This document shows, in pieces, positions 35,198 to 44,282 of a stretch of DNA of 44,307 nt (its first letter is position 1; every line of letters begins with the position of its first letter). The stretch lies in NCBI RefSeq assembly GCF_015767245.1, contig NZ_JADOTV010000029.1, positions 1 to 44,307 on the forward strand, read 5' to 3'. Source of the stretch: Aureivirga sp. CE67 (GTDB taxonomy: Bacteria; Bacteroidota; Bacteroidia; Flavobacteriales; Flavobacteriaceae). A program made the translations under genes and the position numbers. The notes below the pieces were generated by a model that was not told where the DNA came from, searched no databases, and saw only the letters and a list, made by a program, of their open reading frames with translations.

Positions 35198-35369
35198 AAT
35201 CAAAAATTTTGTGATACAAAGATACTTCTTAATTCACTTTTAACCTTAGAAAACAAGCAAAATTTTGTTAAGAAAACCTTATGTTTTTAGTGTAATTCGG
35301 ATTAATTTTTACTGCAATGAGAAATGTCAGTTTATAGTGTTAAAATTTGAAAATATTTTTTATCAAAAA

Positions 35370-37199
35370 TTAGAAGTTTGTAAGAGAATAGAGTACAACC
35401 ATATTATTTATTCCGTGAAAAACAATATTTGCTAATAAACTTTGTCCTTTTTTTGCTACGATTCCGAGAATAAAACCAAAAATAAAATAGAAGATAAAAA
35501 GTTGTAGACTTCCGTGAACTAAACCAAAAAGACAAGCTTGAAAAATATTAGCCAATCTAAAACCAATATGTTTTTCTACAGAACCAAGAATGATTCCTCT
35601 AAAAATTGTTTCTTCATAAATAGGCACAATAATCGCTACAAGTAGGAAAGCTACTGGAAAACCGTATTCTTTAAGAACAGCTGCAACTTCTTCTTTTGCT
35701 GCTGAGAAATAAGATATATTTACAACTTCTTCTACATGGAAAATATAATCAAGACCTTTTAGTAAAAGACTATTAAAAATCACGAAAATAAAACCATAAA
35801 GAACCATATTATAAATACTAAAATCTGAGTTATAATAATATTCAAGTCTTTTTTTGTTTAAAGTAAAAAGTGTAGTGATAAACATTAGAAAGACAAAGAA
35901 AATCATTTCATGAGCTTGTGCTAAAGTCGAAATTGCTTGCTCAGTATAACTTTCTACTTCTCCAACTTTTAAATAAATAGCAATAAAATCTTGATATTCA
36001 AAAACGAAAACAACTAAAGAAGTTGCCAATAAATAACAAAAACTTACATACCAGAAAAATCGAATTGACCAATCAAAAGGAGTTTTACGAATAATTTTAA
36101 TATTTCGATTTTTTAAAACAACTTCAAGTCCAATAATTGGTAAAATCCATAGAAAAGGAATCAATAGGAGGCAAGCTATAAATCCTATAAAAATCAAAAC
36201 ATGAAGAACTTCTGACCATTTCCATGTTGAGGTAGGATCTTTAAAGAAAATATCAAGGCGTTTAATTCCGAAAAAATCATCTTTTGGATTTAACTGTTGT
36301 AATCTTCTATAAGTTTCTATTGTAGTTTCTGGGTCTGAATATTTAATGTCAAAGTTTAATAATTCTTGTAAATGCGCAATTTTATTCCAATTTCCAACAG
36401 TATCTTTTACCAAAAATTTTCTGGCTAATTTATACTCATGATTTTGTTCGAATAATTTTGCTACATGTTTATTTAAAACATAAGTAGAATCTTCCTTTAA
36501 AACTCTTTTATAAGTATTTGAAGCTAAATCAACTTTACCTATTTCAAATAATAAGTTCGCTTTTTTGCTTAATTCGCTTATATGATGATTTTTATCCAAG
36601 CTATTTGTCAGAACTTCAGTTGCGGTATTTTTATTACCCATTTTATAATGAGCTCTTGCAATAATAAAAGAATAGTCTTTTTTAGGATTAAATTGTGCAG
36701 CATTTTCAGCATATTTAATAGCTAATTTATTGTTTTTTTCTAAATATAAATTTGCTAAATGCTCATAAACAATACTTTTTTGATTGTTAGTCCAATTTCC
36801 TTTATTAGTTTTAATTAAATATTCCGCATTTTCTAGAATTTGTTTATGTTTTGCAGGAGAAAGATGATTTAATTGGTAAAGAATCGTTTTAGGATGATTT
36901 CTAAATTGACTATAAATTTGGTTTTGAAATTGTGCTAATTTCCGAAGGTTTTCTTGTTTGGAAGAATCTGAATTATCCTGATTTTCTATATATTTTTCTA
37001 GAAAAAGACATCTTTGAATTTGACTTTCTAAATCTTCAGGATTTTTTTGAATCGAATCTTCATATTTTTTTAAATAATATTGAAATTGAGCTTTGTTTGA
37101 ATCTTCAATCTTATTGTATAAATATTCAGCATTATTATTCTGCGAAAAACAAAAAATAACATTTAATAACAATAAAATTTTCACTACAAATCTACTCAT
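35370..37199 (-). CDS. CPBP-family intramembrane metalloprotease with N-terminal TPR region
   Basis: 609 residues. A signal sequence (1-19, ending CFSQ) precedes a periplasmic helical-repeat region (about 30-310) with TPR units such as VYEHLANLYLEKNNKLAIKYAENAAQFNP and NLLFEIGKVDLASNTYKRVLKED. Then come about eight membrane helices (330-609) holding the CPBP/Rce1 motifs: EETIFRG (529-535), FGLVHG with His562, and NIVFHGINN with His595 and Asn599. These form the metal site of CAAX-protease-like enzymes. In bacteria, members act in bacteriocin self-immunity or protein processing; the substrate here is unknown. It is divergent from folE across 156 bases. A TPR-CPBP fusion of this size is uncommon. 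Confidence 0.85.
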   Translation of the reverse strand: MSRFVVKILLLLNVIFCFSQNNNAEYLYNKIEDSNKAQFQYYLKKYEDSIQKNPEDLESQIQRCLFLEKYIENQDNSDSSKQENLRKLAQFQNQIYSQFRNHPKTILYQLNHLSPAKHKQILENAEYLIKTNKGNWTNNQKSIVYEHLANLYLEKNNKLAIKYAENAAQFNPKKDYSFIIARAHYKMGNKNTATEVLTNSLDKNHHISELSKKANLLFEIGKVDLASNTYKRVLKEDSTYVLNKHVAKLFEQNHEYKLARKFLVKDTVGNWNKIAHLQELLNFDIKYSDPETTIETYRRLQQLNPKDDFFGIKRLDIFFKDPTSTWKWSEVLHVLIFIGFIACLLLIPFLWILPIIGLEVVLKNRNIKIIRKTPFDWSIRFFWYVSFCYLLATSLVVFVFEYQDFIAIYLKVGEVESYTEQAISTLAQAHEMIFFVFLMFITTLFTLNKKRLEYYYNSDFSIYNMVLYGFIFVIFNSLLLKGLDYIFHVEEVVNISYFSAAKEEVAAVLKEYGFPVAFLLVAIIVPIYEETIFRGIILGSVEKHIGFRLANIFQACLFGLVHGSLQLFIFYFIFGFILGIVAKKGQSLLANIVFHGINNMVVLYSLTNF

Positions 37200-37355
37200 A
37201 CGACCCTTTAAAATTATTAACCTTTAATATAGTGAAATATTATGTTATTGTTTTGAAAAAATGAATTTACTTTTCTTTTGAGATATAATTATTTGTTATC
37301 TAGGAATTTATAGTTGATTTTCTTAATTTAGGAATACAAGTCTAATATTTTACTT

Positions 37356-38000
37356 ATGAAAAACAATAAAGAGAGATTTTCGTCAAAAAAACTTGCAATC
37401 ACGCCAATGAGTGAAAATGCTTTTGACATCTCTGATGAAGAGAAAATGGAATTGATAGAAAAAGACGTAAGACATATAATGGAAGTTTTAGGTTTAGACT
37501 TAAAAGACGATAGTTTGAAGAATACCCCCCGACGAGTAGCAAAATCTTTTGTGCTTGAATTGTTTTCAGGATTGGACCCGAAGAAAAAACCAGTCACTTC
37601 TTCCTTTTTAAATTCGTATCAATATAATGAAATGGTTGTGGAGAAAAATATAGTTGTCTATTCAACTTGCGAGCATCATTTGCTTCCAATTATTGGAGTG
37701 GCTCATGTAGCGTATATTTCTTCAGGAAAAATAATTGGATTATCGAAAATGAATCGAATTGTGAATTATTTTTCAAAACGTCCGCAAGTTCAAGAAAGAC
37801 TAACTTTGCAGATTGTAGAAGAACTTCAAGATATTTTGCAAACGGAAGATATAGCTTGTATGATTGATGCTAAGCATTTGTGTGTAAATTCAAGAGGAAT
37901 TAAAGATATTTCTAGTAATACTATTACAAGTGAGTTTCGAGGGAAATTTAAAGAACAAAAATTTAAGGATGAATTTCTAAATTATATTAGAATGTCTTAA
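37356..38000 (+). CDS. folE: GTP cyclohydrolase I
   Basis: Converts GTP to 7,8-dihydroneopterin triphosphate, the entry to tetrahydrofolate and pterin synthesis. 214 residues. Zinc ligands are in STCEHHLLP (Cys105, His107/His108) and HLCVNSRGIKD (Cys176), with the conserved GLSKMNRIVNYFSKRPQVQERLT between them. The substrate-binding NTPRRVAKSF lies near residues 56-65. The N-terminal 30 residues are a variable extension. A strong terminator follows directly. It feeds the folate pool used by metF and metH in this window but is transcribed separately. Confidence 0.96.
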   Translation: MKNNKERFSSKKLAITPMSENAFDISDEEKMELIEKDVRHIMEVLGLDLKDDSLKNTPRRVAKSFVLELFSGLDPKKKPVTSSFLNSYQYNEMVVEKNIVVYSTCEHHLLPIIGVAHVAYISSGKIIGLSKMNRIVNYFSKRPQVQERLTLQIVEELQDILQTEDIACMIDAKHLCVNSRGIKDISSNTITSEFRGKFKEQKFKDEFLNYIRMS

Positions 38001-38006
38001 AAACAG

Positions 38007-38042
38007 AAAAAGCTTAAACTAAATTGTTTAAGCTTTTTTTTT
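38007..38042. terminator. Bidirectional terminator between folE and the beta-helix gene
   Basis: AAAAAGCTTAAAC (38007-38019) pairs with GTTTAAGCTTTTT (38026-38038), a 13-bp stem with a six-base loop and T-runs on both strands. It ends folE and overlaps the 3' end of the converging gene at 38041. Confidence 0.9.
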
Positions 38043-39705
38043 ATTCAATTATAAAATTATTGTCTTTTTGTGTTAGTTTATTATTCTCATCCAAATATTT
38101 AAGATAATAACTGAAATCTGCGGAACACTTTTTTGCAATTTCTACTTTGTTTTTCGAAATATTGGTATTCATCGTGTTTTGAATTGTAATGGCACTAATA
38201 TTACAAGGTTGTTTAAAATAGTTTCCTTCAATATTTATAGAGTTGATGAGGTCATTTTTATCGTCATAAGGATTGCTGAAAATAATCGAACTTATAGCAA
38301 AATCAATTCCTGTTCTTGAAGAGTAAATTTCATTAAACGAAGAATTTTTAATACTAATATTTTCAATATCAAATCCTTTTTTTAGATTAATATTTTTTTC
38401 AAATTTAAGCGCATATTTTACATTTCGTTTGAACTTTAAATTATCAAAACTCAAGTTTTCACCAGAATAAATGCTAATTGCATTGTTGTGATTGTTTTCA
38501 AAAATAGAATTTGAGATTTCAAACCCTTGATTGTTTTGAGATTTTGAATAAACTAAAATTTTATTTAAATATCTTTTTCTATCAGATTTGATATTAGTAT
38601 TGTTTTTAAAAGTAATTAGATAATCTGTATTGTTTTGTTTTACAACGGAAGAAATCCTATTTTCTCCAATTTCTTCTCCACTTTTTTCATTATAAAAAAC
38701 AAGAATATCATCCTTTTGAAGATTTATGCTGTTTGTATTTTTTATTTTTAAAATCACCTGATTTTCGCTCAATTTCTTTTTTAATTTCAAAGGATCTTTT
38801 TCTACTGAAACAACATCTTTTCCTAAAGCTTCAAAATAAGAATTTGAAATCGACACCTTTTCTCTATTATTTTTTACAATAATTCCCATTGCCGAAGCTG
38901 AAAACAATCGATTCTTTTTTGTTTTTACTTTTAACATATCAATATTTGTTTCAGAATTTTCAATATTAATAACGTGAAAAGGAGTAGAGTAGATGACGAT
39001 ATTTTGGATATTTATAGAATTTGAGTTTTCGATATTAATCAATCCTTTAAAATCCTTTTTTGCTCCAATAAATAAAAATGTATCTCCAGGTTCAATATTT
39101 CCAGGGTTTTGAAAAGTTATACTAGCATTGGAGTTATTAATCCTACTTATTTCCGAAACATTATAAAATGGTCTTGTATCTTTTTTAGGGTGTTTGCCGC
39201 TTATTTTATCATTTACTAAACCAAAATAAATATCAGTATTATTTACAATTCGTTGAAAAGCAGGATAACCTTCATCTGTTCGGACTTTTATTGTTTTTTT
39301 ATCTTTTGATACGGAAGTAATAATTCCTTGCGAAAAAGGAAGTGTATTAAAGTCGAAATACAGATTTTTTAAAGTAATACGATCTGAAGCTTCAATATGA
39401 ATTAGTTTTTTATAATTGTCTAGTTTAAATTTTGCATTATTGAAGTTTAAAACCAAATCGTGATAATTATTCAATTGCATTAAGTATTTAGATTCTTCCT
39501 TTACTCTTAAAACGTATTCTTTATTTTCAAAAATTATCTCCGTCTCTTTTTTAGAATCATAAGCTTCTTTTAAAGCATTCTGAATTTTTTCAGAATCATT
39601 AATTCCTTTCATTTCTTTCACAAAAATCTTGTTATTAGATGTTTGACTAAAAATGAAAAAAGAGAAAAATAAAAATAAAGTTGTAAACTGCCATGTTCTT
39701 TTCAT
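38041..39705 (-). CDS. Secreted right-handed beta-helix protein, resembles GH110 alpha-1,3-galactosidases
   Basis: About 554 residues from the ATG at 39705 (MKRTWQFTTLFLFFSFFIFSQ, a signal peptide); ATGs at 39711 and 39735 would add 2 or 10 residues before it. The start of the mature protein (NDSEKIQNALKEAYDSKKETEIIFENKEYVL) is the cap typical of pectate-lyase-like helices. LIHIEASDRITLKNLYFDFN, then FSQGIITSV and VRTDEGYP, follow the order seen in GH110 galactosidases. Later rungs are Asn-rich parallel-helix repeats (INIENSNSINIQNIVIYS, FEISNSIFENNHNNAISIYSG). The GH110 link is from general recall, not an alignment, and the catalytic acids were not identified. It may degrade or bind polysaccharide. 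No sugar-import genes are adjacent. Confidence 0.7.
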   Translation of the reverse strand: MKRTWQFTTLFLFFSFFIFSQTSNNKIFVKEMKGINDSEKIQNALKEAYDSKKETEIIFENKEYVLRVKEESKYLMQLNNYHDLVLNFNNAKFKLDNYKKLIHIEASDRITLKNLYFDFNTLPFSQGIITSVSKDKKTIKVRTDEGYPAFQRIVNNTDIYFGLVNDKISGKHPKKDTRPFYNVSEISRINNSNASITFQNPGNIEPGDTFLFIGAKKDFKGLINIENSNSINIQNIVIYSTPFHVINIENSETNIDMLKVKTKKNRLFSASAMGIIVKNNREKVSISNSYFEALGKDVVSVEKDPLKLKKKLSENQVILKIKNTNSINLQKDDILVFYNEKSGEEIGENRISSVVKQNNTDYLITFKNNTNIKSDRKRYLNKILVYSKSQNNQGFEISNSIFENNHNNAISIYSGENLSFDNLKFKRNVKYALKFEKNINLKKGFDIENISIKNSSFNEIYSSRTGIDFAISSIIFSNPYDDKNDLINSINIEGNYFKQPCNISAITIQNTMNTNISKNKVEIAKKCSADFSYYLKYLDENNKLTQKDNNFIIE

Positions 39706-39864
39706 ATCCATACGTTTTTTATTAAAGTATAACATATTAAAAATACGTTTTAGTATTTACATTTCAAATTTTAAGTCAAGAAGATTCATTGAGTTTTATA
39801 GCATTTTTTAATAATTGTCTTTGTTTTCTTCAGTTTATTTTTTTGATTGATATAGATTGAAACG

Positions 39865-39901
39865 AAAAAGAGTTGAAGTTTTAATTCTTCAACTCTTTTT
39901 G
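39865..39901 (-). terminator. Terminator after the 188-residue membrane protein gene
   Basis: AAAAAGAGTTGAAG (39865-39878) pairs with CTTCAACTCTTTTT (39887-39900), a 14-bp stem with an eight-base loop, T-runs on both strands. It lies eight bases beyond the stop at 39909. Confidence 0.9.
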
Positions 39902-39908
39902 TGGAATT

Positions 39909-40475
39909 TTATTTAAAATTTCTTTCAGTCGGAATAGGATCATAAGGAATTTGTAAAATACCTTTTTTGAATTTCAATTCTATTTTTGTAGTGTCAGACA
40001 AACTTTTATACGTTTTTGCACTCATTTCTATATCTTCAAAACCATCATCTAAAAGGAAAAGTTTTTTTGTTTCATAACTATAATATCCGATTTTAATTGT
40101 TCGGTTAATTTCACCTTCATCTTTTATTTTATTAATCATCAAAGAAACACCAGTTATGATATTATAAGAGTTCCAAGTTAAAAATAGCCCAAACAAAGGT
40201 CCAAAAAATAAAATTTGAACATATTTTTTATTTATAAAACTTAATTTTTCACTTAATTTCCTAGGCTTTATTAGAAATAAAATCAAAATATAAAAAAACA
40301 GAAAAATTAGAAAAATCTGAAATTTCGTAATCGTAATAGAGGATTGGAAAATATCAATGTCATGTTTGAAATATTCATTAAAGAGATAATCAATTTTTAC
40401 AATAAAAGTATAAACTATGATGAAAATTATTATGTTTAAAAGACTTCTTAAAATTCCTTTTGTTTTTGTATTCAT
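39909..40475 (-). CDS. Membrane protein of unknown function
   Basis: 188 residues with three predicted helices: about 9-27 (ILRSLLNIIIFIIVYTF), 51-70 (FQIFLIFLFFYILILFLI) and 88-106 (ILFFGPLFGLFLTW). A soluble C-terminal domain (about 115-188) follows, with beta-strand character (KIGYYSYETKKLFLLDDGFED, TKIELKFKKGILQIPYDP). No family recognised. It lies 55 bases downstream of a lipoprotein gene in the same direction and is followed by a strong terminator, so the two are probably one operon. Confidence 0.7.
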   Translation of the reverse strand: MNTKTKGILRSLLNIIIFIIVYTFIVKIDYLFNEYFKHDIDIFQSSITITKFQIFLIFLFFYILILFLIKPRKLSEKLSFINKKYVQILFFGPLFGLFLTWNSYNIITGVSLMINKIKDEGEINRTIKIGYYSYETKKLFLLDDGFEDIEMSAKTYKSLSDTTKIELKFKKGILQIPYDPIPTERNFK

Positions 40476-40530
40476 GCTTTTTTTTGACTTTTATAAGATT
40501 ATTTTGATAAAATATTTTCAAATTTAAAAT

Positions 40531-41142
40531 TTACCAAGCTCCTTTAGTATTAGAAATTGTTTTCCTTTTAATATTACTGATTTTACTCAACTCCTTTATT
40601 GTTCTTTTCGCAAGTTTATCATATGCCGATTGTGGAGAGTCAATAATATAAGTGTCTTCATCAGGAGCTGAGATGTAAACCTTATTACTAATATTCCAAA
40701 TTTCTTTCTTCTGTTTTAAATCAATTATACTTAATTTTTGTTCTACTAAACCTTCATGATTTTCATCGGTTTCGTTCCAGTTTATTATATATCCAACAAG
40801 TAAATATTCACTATCTATAATTTTACTGATGTCTTCAATTAATTCATCTGGAATGTTGTTTGGTAGAGCATATATTTTATTTTTAGTAAAAATAGAATCT
40901 ACCGATTTAGGTTTGATAATAGATTTAATAAGACTTGTATCTAATTTTTCAATAAATAAATCTGTACTTATTTTTCGCACATTTGAATCCGTAGAAATAA
41001 ATGGATAAATAGCCATTTTTTTATCTTCATTTATAGTGAAATTTTCAATAGCTTTTGTTGAATTTAAATAATACGTTCTGAAAGTACAGCTACTAAAACT
41101 AAAAACGATTGCTAAAATCGAAAGTAATTTAATGATTTTCAT
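40531..41142 (-). CDS. Lipoprotein, possible TolB-N/CsgG-like domain
   Basis: 203 residues. MKIIKLLSILAIVFSFSSC is a lipoprotein signal, Cys at residue 19. The mature part has the pattern of small alpha/beta lipoproteins related to TolB N-terminal or CsgG domains: a first strand (KKMAIYPFIS), a helix-rich segment (IEKLDTSLIKSIIKP, DELIEDISKIIDSE), a strand (YLLVGYIINWNE), then a hairpin (QKLSIIDLKQKKEIWNIS) and a final helix (AYDKLAKRTIKELSKI). This fold assignment is an inference from the order of segments. It probably forms an operon with the downstream membrane protein gene. Confidence 0.7.
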   Translation of the reverse strand: MKIIKLLSILAIVFSFSSCTFRTYYLNSTKAIENFTINEDKKMAIYPFISTDSNVRKISTDLFIEKLDTSLIKSIIKPKSVDSIFTKNKIYALPNNIPDELIEDISKIIDSEYLLVGYIINWNETDENHEGLVEQKLSIIDLKQKKEIWNISNKVYISAPDEDTYIIDSPQSAYDKLAKRTIKELSKISNIKRKTISNTKGAW

Positions 41143-41283
41143 AGTTTTTTTGAAGTTTAAATTTTGCTTAAATAATTTAATTAAACTATAACTTTATAAA
41201 AACGTATAAAATTATAGTTAAAAAACACTCTTTAAAGCAAAAATCAAACCAAAATACGTATTTTAGTTATTTTAATAATGGTG

Positions 41284-42969
41284 TTAATTATCTTTTTTAA
41301 TAATCTCAATTGCTTTTTCTATATAAAGATTAGAGTTATTATTCTTAGCTTGTTCAGATATTTTCACATCAATTTTCAATCCTTTTCTTTGCACACCAAC
41401 GTTATCAGGATAATAAGCTCCCATTCCCGTAAAATCAACATAAGTTCCGTCGATTAAATCAATTTGATTACGATTCATAACTGCTCCAAAAGTTTGTTCC
41501 CCGATGGTGATACAATTTGGAGCGCACTGTATTTCCATCCCAATAAATTCAGCAAGACTTCCAGTTTTTCTGTCAACAATTAAAACAATTTTTCCTTTAT
41601 AATAGTTTTTATTATTTTTCCCTGCAGCTGAATTATCAATAATAAAATTAAATTTCCAATTACTTTCATATTTTCCGTAAGAAGGATACATAGGAGCTAA
41701 GTATTTTACATAAACTTTCTTTTTAGGATAAATATATTTTGCAATATCCTTTGGCATTATTTGTTTTGGATAATTTCTTAAATCAATTATAATCCCATTT
41801 GTTTTTTCGAATTGTTTAAAAGCATTTTTTAATTCTTTTTTAGAGATTTTCTCAAGATTTAAATAGCCAATTCCTTTTTCAATTTCAAACCAATTTTTGG
41901 ATGTTGTCTTCTTTTTTCTGTTTTTATATATTTCTTTGTACGATTTTAATTGAATGTACTTTTTACTTATATGTCCGTTTTTTTTAAAAATTTCAACATA
42001 AATCGAATCCTCTTTTGATGCTAAATGAAATAATATGTCTTGAAAACTTCTCAAATAATTATCATTAGAAGCACTAATTACTTTTGAAAATTTATTCTCA
42101 TAGTAATTTTTAAATTCTATATTATTTACTTTATAAATTACATCTCCAATATTCAAAGAGTCTTTTCTGAAAATTTCTTCATTATGAATTTTAGTAATCA
42201 CCAAAGAATCATTTACAATTCTACCACCAAAACTTGGGAAATATTTCAGAGATTTTAAAGTCTTACTAAATTTATAATCTGAATGCGAATCATTTAAATA
42301 TGAAATGATAATTTCCTTTGCTTTTTCAAAGTTTTCTTTTCCTTCTTTTTTAAAATCTATTATAGAAAGTTTTAAAACTTTTGACCATTTTATTTCAGTC
42401 AGATGAATATTGACATTCCAGTATTTCATTTGATTCCAAAACGAAGCCAAAAACAAATATCTATGAGCAATGTTATTCACATCAAAATTTTCTAGTTTTT
42501 TGTCATTTTCAAAAGAAACATCTTTGGTAATACTATTTATCGTAGCATAAAATTGTTTTTTTACAAGATTGAATTCTATTTGCTTTAATTTACTTTCAAG
42601 TTTTTCATCAAAACCAGAATTAGTAATCCAATTAACATCGTTGTTTAACTTGAAAATATTCTTTTTATTAATGAAATCCTTTTTTCGTTTAATTTTTTCT
42701 TTTCCTGATTCAAATTTCGAAATCCAATCGAATAATTCCTGATTTATTTTTTTTCTATCTGAGATATTTTGAAGCTTATTAAATTCCTCGATAAACTCTT
42801 TATTATAATCATAATCTCCTTTTGCAATTTTTGGATTATGATATTTTAATAATCCCCAGATTTGTATAAAATTTTTGAATTTTTCATTTTCTGTTACATT
42901 TTGTGCTGTAACGTGCATAGTTGTAAATAACAGAATTAGTATAAAACTAATCTTAATTATTTTATTCAT
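41284..42969 (-). CDS. S41-family (tail-specific/tricorn-like) exported protease
   Basis: 561 residues with a signal peptide (1-22, ending VTAQ). The N-terminal helical region carries FIQIWGLLKYHNPKIAKGDYDYN and FWNQMKYWNVNIHLTEIKWSKVL, typical of Bacteroidota S41 proteins. A short LNDSHSDY motif (His229) precedes a PDZ-like domain (about 250-340, NIGDVIYKVNNIEFKNYYE). The catalytic core has IGYLNLEKI, GIIIDLRNYP and VLIVDRKTGSLAEFIGM with Ser471 as nucleophile. The GEQTFGAVMN segment lacks the Lys of CtpA-type enzymes, which fits a tricorn-like Ser-His mechanism. The substrate is unknown. It stands alone between lipoprotein genes. Confidence 0.85.
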   Translation of the reverse strand: MNKIIKISFILILLFTTMHVTAQNVTENEKFKNFIQIWGLLKYHNPKIAKGDYDYNKEFIEEFNKLQNISDRKKINQELFDWISKFESGKEKIKRKKDFINKKNIFKLNNDVNWITNSGFDEKLESKLKQIEFNLVKKQFYATINSITKDVSFENDKKLENFDVNNIAHRYLFLASFWNQMKYWNVNIHLTEIKWSKVLKLSIIDFKKEGKENFEKAKEIIISYLNDSHSDYKFSKTLKSLKYFPSFGGRIVNDSLVITKIHNEEIFRKDSLNIGDVIYKVNNIEFKNYYENKFSKVISASNDNYLRSFQDILFHLASKEDSIYVEIFKKNGHISKKYIQLKSYKEIYKNRKKKTTSKNWFEIEKGIGYLNLEKISKKELKNAFKQFEKTNGIIIDLRNYPKQIMPKDIAKYIYPKKKVYVKYLAPMYPSYGKYESNWKFNFIIDNSAAGKNNKNYYKGKIVLIVDRKTGSLAEFIGMEIQCAPNCITIGEQTFGAVMNRNQIDLIDGTYVDFTGMGAYYPDNVGVQRKGLKIDVKISEQAKNNNSNLYIEKAIEIIKKDN

Positions 42970-43012
42970 AGTAATTTTTAATTTTTTGGTAATAAATATT
43001 CTGTGAAAATAG

Positions 43013-43042
43013 AAAAAAGCCTTTAAATAGAGATTTAAAAGC
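43013..43042 (-). terminator. Terminator downstream of the 43062-43151 open remnant
   Basis: On the minus strand GCTTTTAAAT (43042-43033) pairs with ATTTAAAGGC (43028-43019), 10 bp including one G-U pair, with a four-base loop and six T after the stem. It lies 19 bases beyond the stop of the short remnant and 109 bases beyond the stop of the 140-residue lipoprotein gene. Confidence 0.7.
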
Positions 43043-43061
43043 TAAAAGATATGTTTTTTAT

Positions 43062-43151
43062 TTAACGTTTATCAGGTCCAGAATAACCTCCTTTCATTAA
43101 ACTAGAATCATTTTTTTCATAACAAATGTGTACTAATATATAAACTGAATT
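43062..43151 (-). pseudogene. 29-codon open remnant after the lipoprotein gene
   Basis: Directly after the TAA of the 140-residue gene, and in its frame, 29 open codons read NSVYILVHICYEKNDSSL then MKGGYSGPDKR and a TAA at 43064-43062. The last eleven codons are richer in G and C than the flanking intergenic DNA. The terminator 19 bases further on suits this stop better than the earlier one. It may be the surviving 3' end of a deleted gene, or chance. Confidence 0.35.
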
Positions 43152-43574
43152 TTAATAATTATATTCCAAAGGCTCGTCCCAATTTTCCAGATTAATAATA
43201 ATCTTATCAGAATTTTCATCTTGAATTTTACTCAAATCGAAATTTAAAAGCAATTCTTTCAAAGCTTCACAATTATCATTATCATCAAAAGCTAATCGAA
43301 TATTTTTCTGTAAAGGATCTGTAGTTAAATAACTATCTGAAGTTACTAAATCATAAGAAACCGTTCCACAACCACCACCATAATCTATTGTAATAGTTAG
43401 AATATCATTATTAATATATGCATTGTCTATTGTAAACGGATCCTTTGGTCCAGAAGTAAATATATTATTATCAATTCTTATTTCACTTGAATTTGTAAGC
43501 AATGGTTTTTCTTCATCTTTGACACAGCTTATCGTTAAAAGAAGAATTGTAGCAGATAGTAATATTTTTTTCAT
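43152..43574 (-). CDS. Small lipoprotein of unknown function
   Basis: 140 residues. MKKILLSATILLLTISC is a lipoprotein signal with Cys at residue 17. The mature domain is mostly beta: ILTITIDYGGGCGTVSYDLV, then RLAFDDNDNCEALKELLLNFDLSKI and IIINLENW. The GGGCG and DNDNCEAL segments recur, as far as I recall, in a family of small Bacteroidota lipoproteins without known function, and the two Cys may form a disulfide. It lies 60 bases after the 165-residue exported protein gene in the same direction. A further open stretch follows its stop in frame, listed separately. Confidence 0.75.
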   Translation of the reverse strand: MKKILLSATILLLTISCVKDEEKPLLTNSSEIRIDNNIFTSGPKDPFTIDNAYINNDILTITIDYGGGCGTVSYDLVTSDSYLTTDPLQKNIRLAFDDNDNCEALKELLLNFDLSKIQDENSDKIIINLENWDEPLEYNY

Positions 43575-43634
43575 TTTATTATAAATTATTTACTTTTTAA
43601 AAATCGCATAAATATATTGAGATTTTTGAGATAT

Positions 43635-44132
43635 TTATTTTTCAATAAGTTTAAAATCGGACAAGCCAATATGGTAAATCATATATGGCCACATTTCAGT
43701 TGCTGATGCATTTGGGAATAAACCTACATTTGATGTATTCTCAAATTCACCATCTTCCTCTCTTTGAATGTCAGAAACGTATTCTAAAATATATTTGGTT
43801 CTGTTTTTTGCTTTTAAAACTATTTTCATGTTTTTTTCTTTTTCCTCTTCAGTATCTCCAGTTGTGGCATAACAAAAATAAAATTCAATAGTATTTTCTT
43901 CATAGTTTTCGGTTTCAGAAAATAGTTCATCTTCAAATAAATTTACAACTCCTCTGTATTCTTCAAATTTGATTATGCTGTAATTAAAGTTAATAGAATC
44001 TGTTGGGTATAATTTAATTGTAAACTTACTCCCTAAAGGAAATGCAAAACCTTTTGCTGGTTCTGTCGGTAATTCTTGTGAAAATAAATTAAAGCATGAA
44101 ATAAAACTAAGAATTAATAATATGTTTTTCAT
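43635..44132 (-). CDS. Small exported protein of unknown function
   Basis: 165 residues. MKNILLILSFISCFNLFSQ is a signal peptide; the Cys at residue 13 lies within the hydrophobic core, and the Ala-Gln-type end (FSQ) suggests ordinary cleavage, not lipidation. The mature part is acidic and beta-rich (GSKFTIKLYPTDSINFNYSI, NTIEFYFCYATTGDTEEE, KMKIVLKAKNRTKYILEYVSD) and ends in WPYMIYHIGLSDFKLIEK. No family recognised. It probably shares a transcript with the downstream small lipoprotein gene. Confidence 0.7.
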   Translation of the reverse strand: MKNILLILSFISCFNLFSQELPTEPAKGFAFPLGSKFTIKLYPTDSINFNYSIIKFEEYRGVVNLFEDELFSETENYEENTIEFYFCYATTGDTEEEKEKNMKIVLKAKNRTKYILEYVSDIQREEDGEFENTSNVGLFPNASATEMWPYMIYHIGLSDFKLIEK

Positions 44133-44282
44133 TTTTTTAAATTTAAGTTGAACGATTTATATTTTTGGTTTTCTATTTCTAATTGAATCTGTTTAAAAAT
44201 ATATATTTAAGAATCAATTGAATAAAAAAAGCTGTAAAAGATTATATTGTTGGCTCTGACACAAACAAAAATCAATTACAGC

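Noticed and set aside
37667-37867. Plus-strand open frame in another phase within folE
   Set aside because: It is internal to folE, whose zinc ligands and motifs establish the true frame.
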